This document shows positions 63,366-64,000 of a DNA stretch of 64,000 bases, in pieces. The notes beneath the pieces are model-generated. The model had not been told where the DNA came from, made no database searches, and saw nothing but the letters and a program-made list of their open reading frames with translations. Within the stretch, counting starts at the first letter, position 1. The number at the start of each line of letters is the position of its first letter. Made by a program: the position numbers and the translations under genes. Where the stretch lies: contig JAFRGL010000008.1 in the NCBI GenBank assembly GCA_017433825.1, positions 1 through 64,000 of the forward strand. The letters are read 5' to 3'. The DNA comes from Eubacterium sp. GTDB lineage: Bacteria; Bacillota; Clostridia; Lachnospirales; Lachnospiraceae.

Positions 63366-64000
63366 GCATTACCTCCTTTAGCGCGGCAATCAGTCTTTCA
63401 TTTTCCGCGTGGGTGCGCACCGCAATCCGGCAGTCGCCGTCGTCAAGCCCGTGGTAGTTGGCGCAGCGCCGGATGAGGATTTTCTTTTCCAGAAGCTTTT
63501 CATACAGGCCCGGCACGCCGGACAGCAGCAGGAAATTTGTATCGGAAGGCAGTACGGAAATCCTCAGTTCTTTAAGCTTTTCCACAAGATATGCCTTCTC
63601 TTCGGCAATCACTTTGCGGGTTTTCTCCGGCCAGTCCTTTAAGGAAAGGGCTGCAATACCCGCTGCCTGGGCTACGCAGGATACGTTCCAGGGCTGGATA
63701 AGGCCGCACATCCTGTCCGTCATTTCCGTGTTTTTGCAGATGCCGTAGCCTAAACGGACACCCGCCATGCCGTACATTTTCGTGAAGGCCTTCAGCACGA
63801 AGGCCTTGTCGCCTTCCTTCATCACCGGGATCAGGCTTGCCGCCTTTTCCGCGTCGGAAAGGTCCAGGAAACATTCGTCCAGGAACAGCCACGTACCGGT
63901 TTTCCGGCATTTCTCCAGAATGCGTAAAAGCAAATCTTCCGGAATGCACACACCCGTCGGGTTGTTCGGGCTGCAGAGCATCAGAAGGGAAATATCCTCC
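63358..64000 (-). CDS. cobD: Threonine-phosphate decarboxylase CobD-like, C-terminal part
   Basis: A class I aminotransferase-fold PLP protein, incomplete. The frame is still open at the right edge (residues E-D-I-S-L-L precede MLCSPNNPTG). Visible motifs are the CSPNNPTGV loop, LFLDECFLDL, the probable PLP lysine in VLKAFTKMYGMAGVRLGYG and a C-terminal arginine region (CRIAVRTHAEN). In a cobalamin operon this is most likely the L-threonine-O-3-phosphate decarboxylase that makes aminopropanol phosphate. A histidinol-phosphate aminotransferase paralogue is the alternative. Confidence 0.85.
   Translation of the reverse strand, partial: EDISLLMLCSPNNPTGVCIPEDLLLRILEKCRKTGTWLFLDECFLDLSDAEKAASLIPVMKEGDKAFVLKAFTKMYGMAGVRLGYGICKNTEMTDRMCGLIQPWNVSCVAQAAGIAALSLKDWPEKTRKVIAEEKAYLVEKLKELRISVLPSDTNFLLLSGVPGLYEKLLEKKILIRRCANYHGLDDGDCRIAVRTHAENERLIAALKEVMHA

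Noticed and set aside
63300-64000. Cobalamin riboswitch
   Set aside because: The operon continues past the right edge. All intergenic gaps inside it are only a few bases or overlapping, leaving no room for a riboswitch.

Overview
The window looks like a chromosomal segment of a strictly anaerobic, moderately high-GC member of the Bacillota, most likely class Clostridia. This is inferred from strong AGGAGG-type ribosome binding sites, two glycyl radical enzymes, an anaerobic (early cobalt insertion) cobalamin pathway, NifS/NifU iron-sulfur assembly, class III PHA synthase and lipoproteins with clostridial-type lipoboxes. No rRNA, tRNA, CRISPR array or complete insertion sequence was seen. I cannot name the species.

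Layout. 1-1.8 kb: edge of a mobile element carrying a large serine recombinase. 1.9-12 kb: housekeeping and peptide-use genes (PepV-like dipeptidase, phosphatase, 2-hydroxyacid dehydrogenase, cyclophilin lipoprotein, gamma-glutamyltransferase, peptidase T, an Sce7726-type protein, a DUF3786 protein), interrupted by a 64-bp tandem repeat. 12.3-13.4 kb: a zinc-ribbon membrane protein and a gene-poor stretch with three hairpins and a possible 29-residue gene. 13.4-21 kb: an FGGY kinase divergent from a redox operon of two near-duplicate AprA/fumarate-reductase-like flavoproteins, a two-cluster ferredoxin and a third flavoprotein. 21-25.4 kb: an alpha/beta hydrolase, then phaE-phaC with an unusual 13-residue repeat in PhaE. 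25.5-32.7 kb: a lipoprotein, a 1248-residue secreted multidomain protein and two esterases. 32.9-37.8 kb: two tandem glycyl radical enzymes without an activase. 38.2-47.7 kb: two minus-strand blocks encoding an ABC importer (fused permease), two HAD phosphatases, a DeoR regulator, an FGGY kinase, an SDR and a BtpA-family protein, which together look like import and catabolism of an unknown phosphorylated or polyol substrate. 47.9-52.5 kb: Rrf2 regulator-metY-cysK-nifS-nifU, a sulfur assimilation and Fe-S cluster regulon with shared operator-like repeats. 52.7-53.5 kb: a nitrilase-family hydrolase, possibly leaderless. 53.5-64 kb: a tightly packed cobalamin operon (cobD-like, cbiD, L, F, G, H, a cbiJ-E-T fusion, cbiA, cbiP, cbiC).

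The most striking non-coding signal is a roughly 230-nt element present twice (21023-21255 and 37962-38187). Its cores are nearly identical, and several of its nested stems are kept by paired base changes, as expected for a structured RNA or a hairpin-type mobile repeat. A different nested inverted-repeat element sits at 29999-30204. All three lie just downstream of plus-strand operons and next to a convergent gene.
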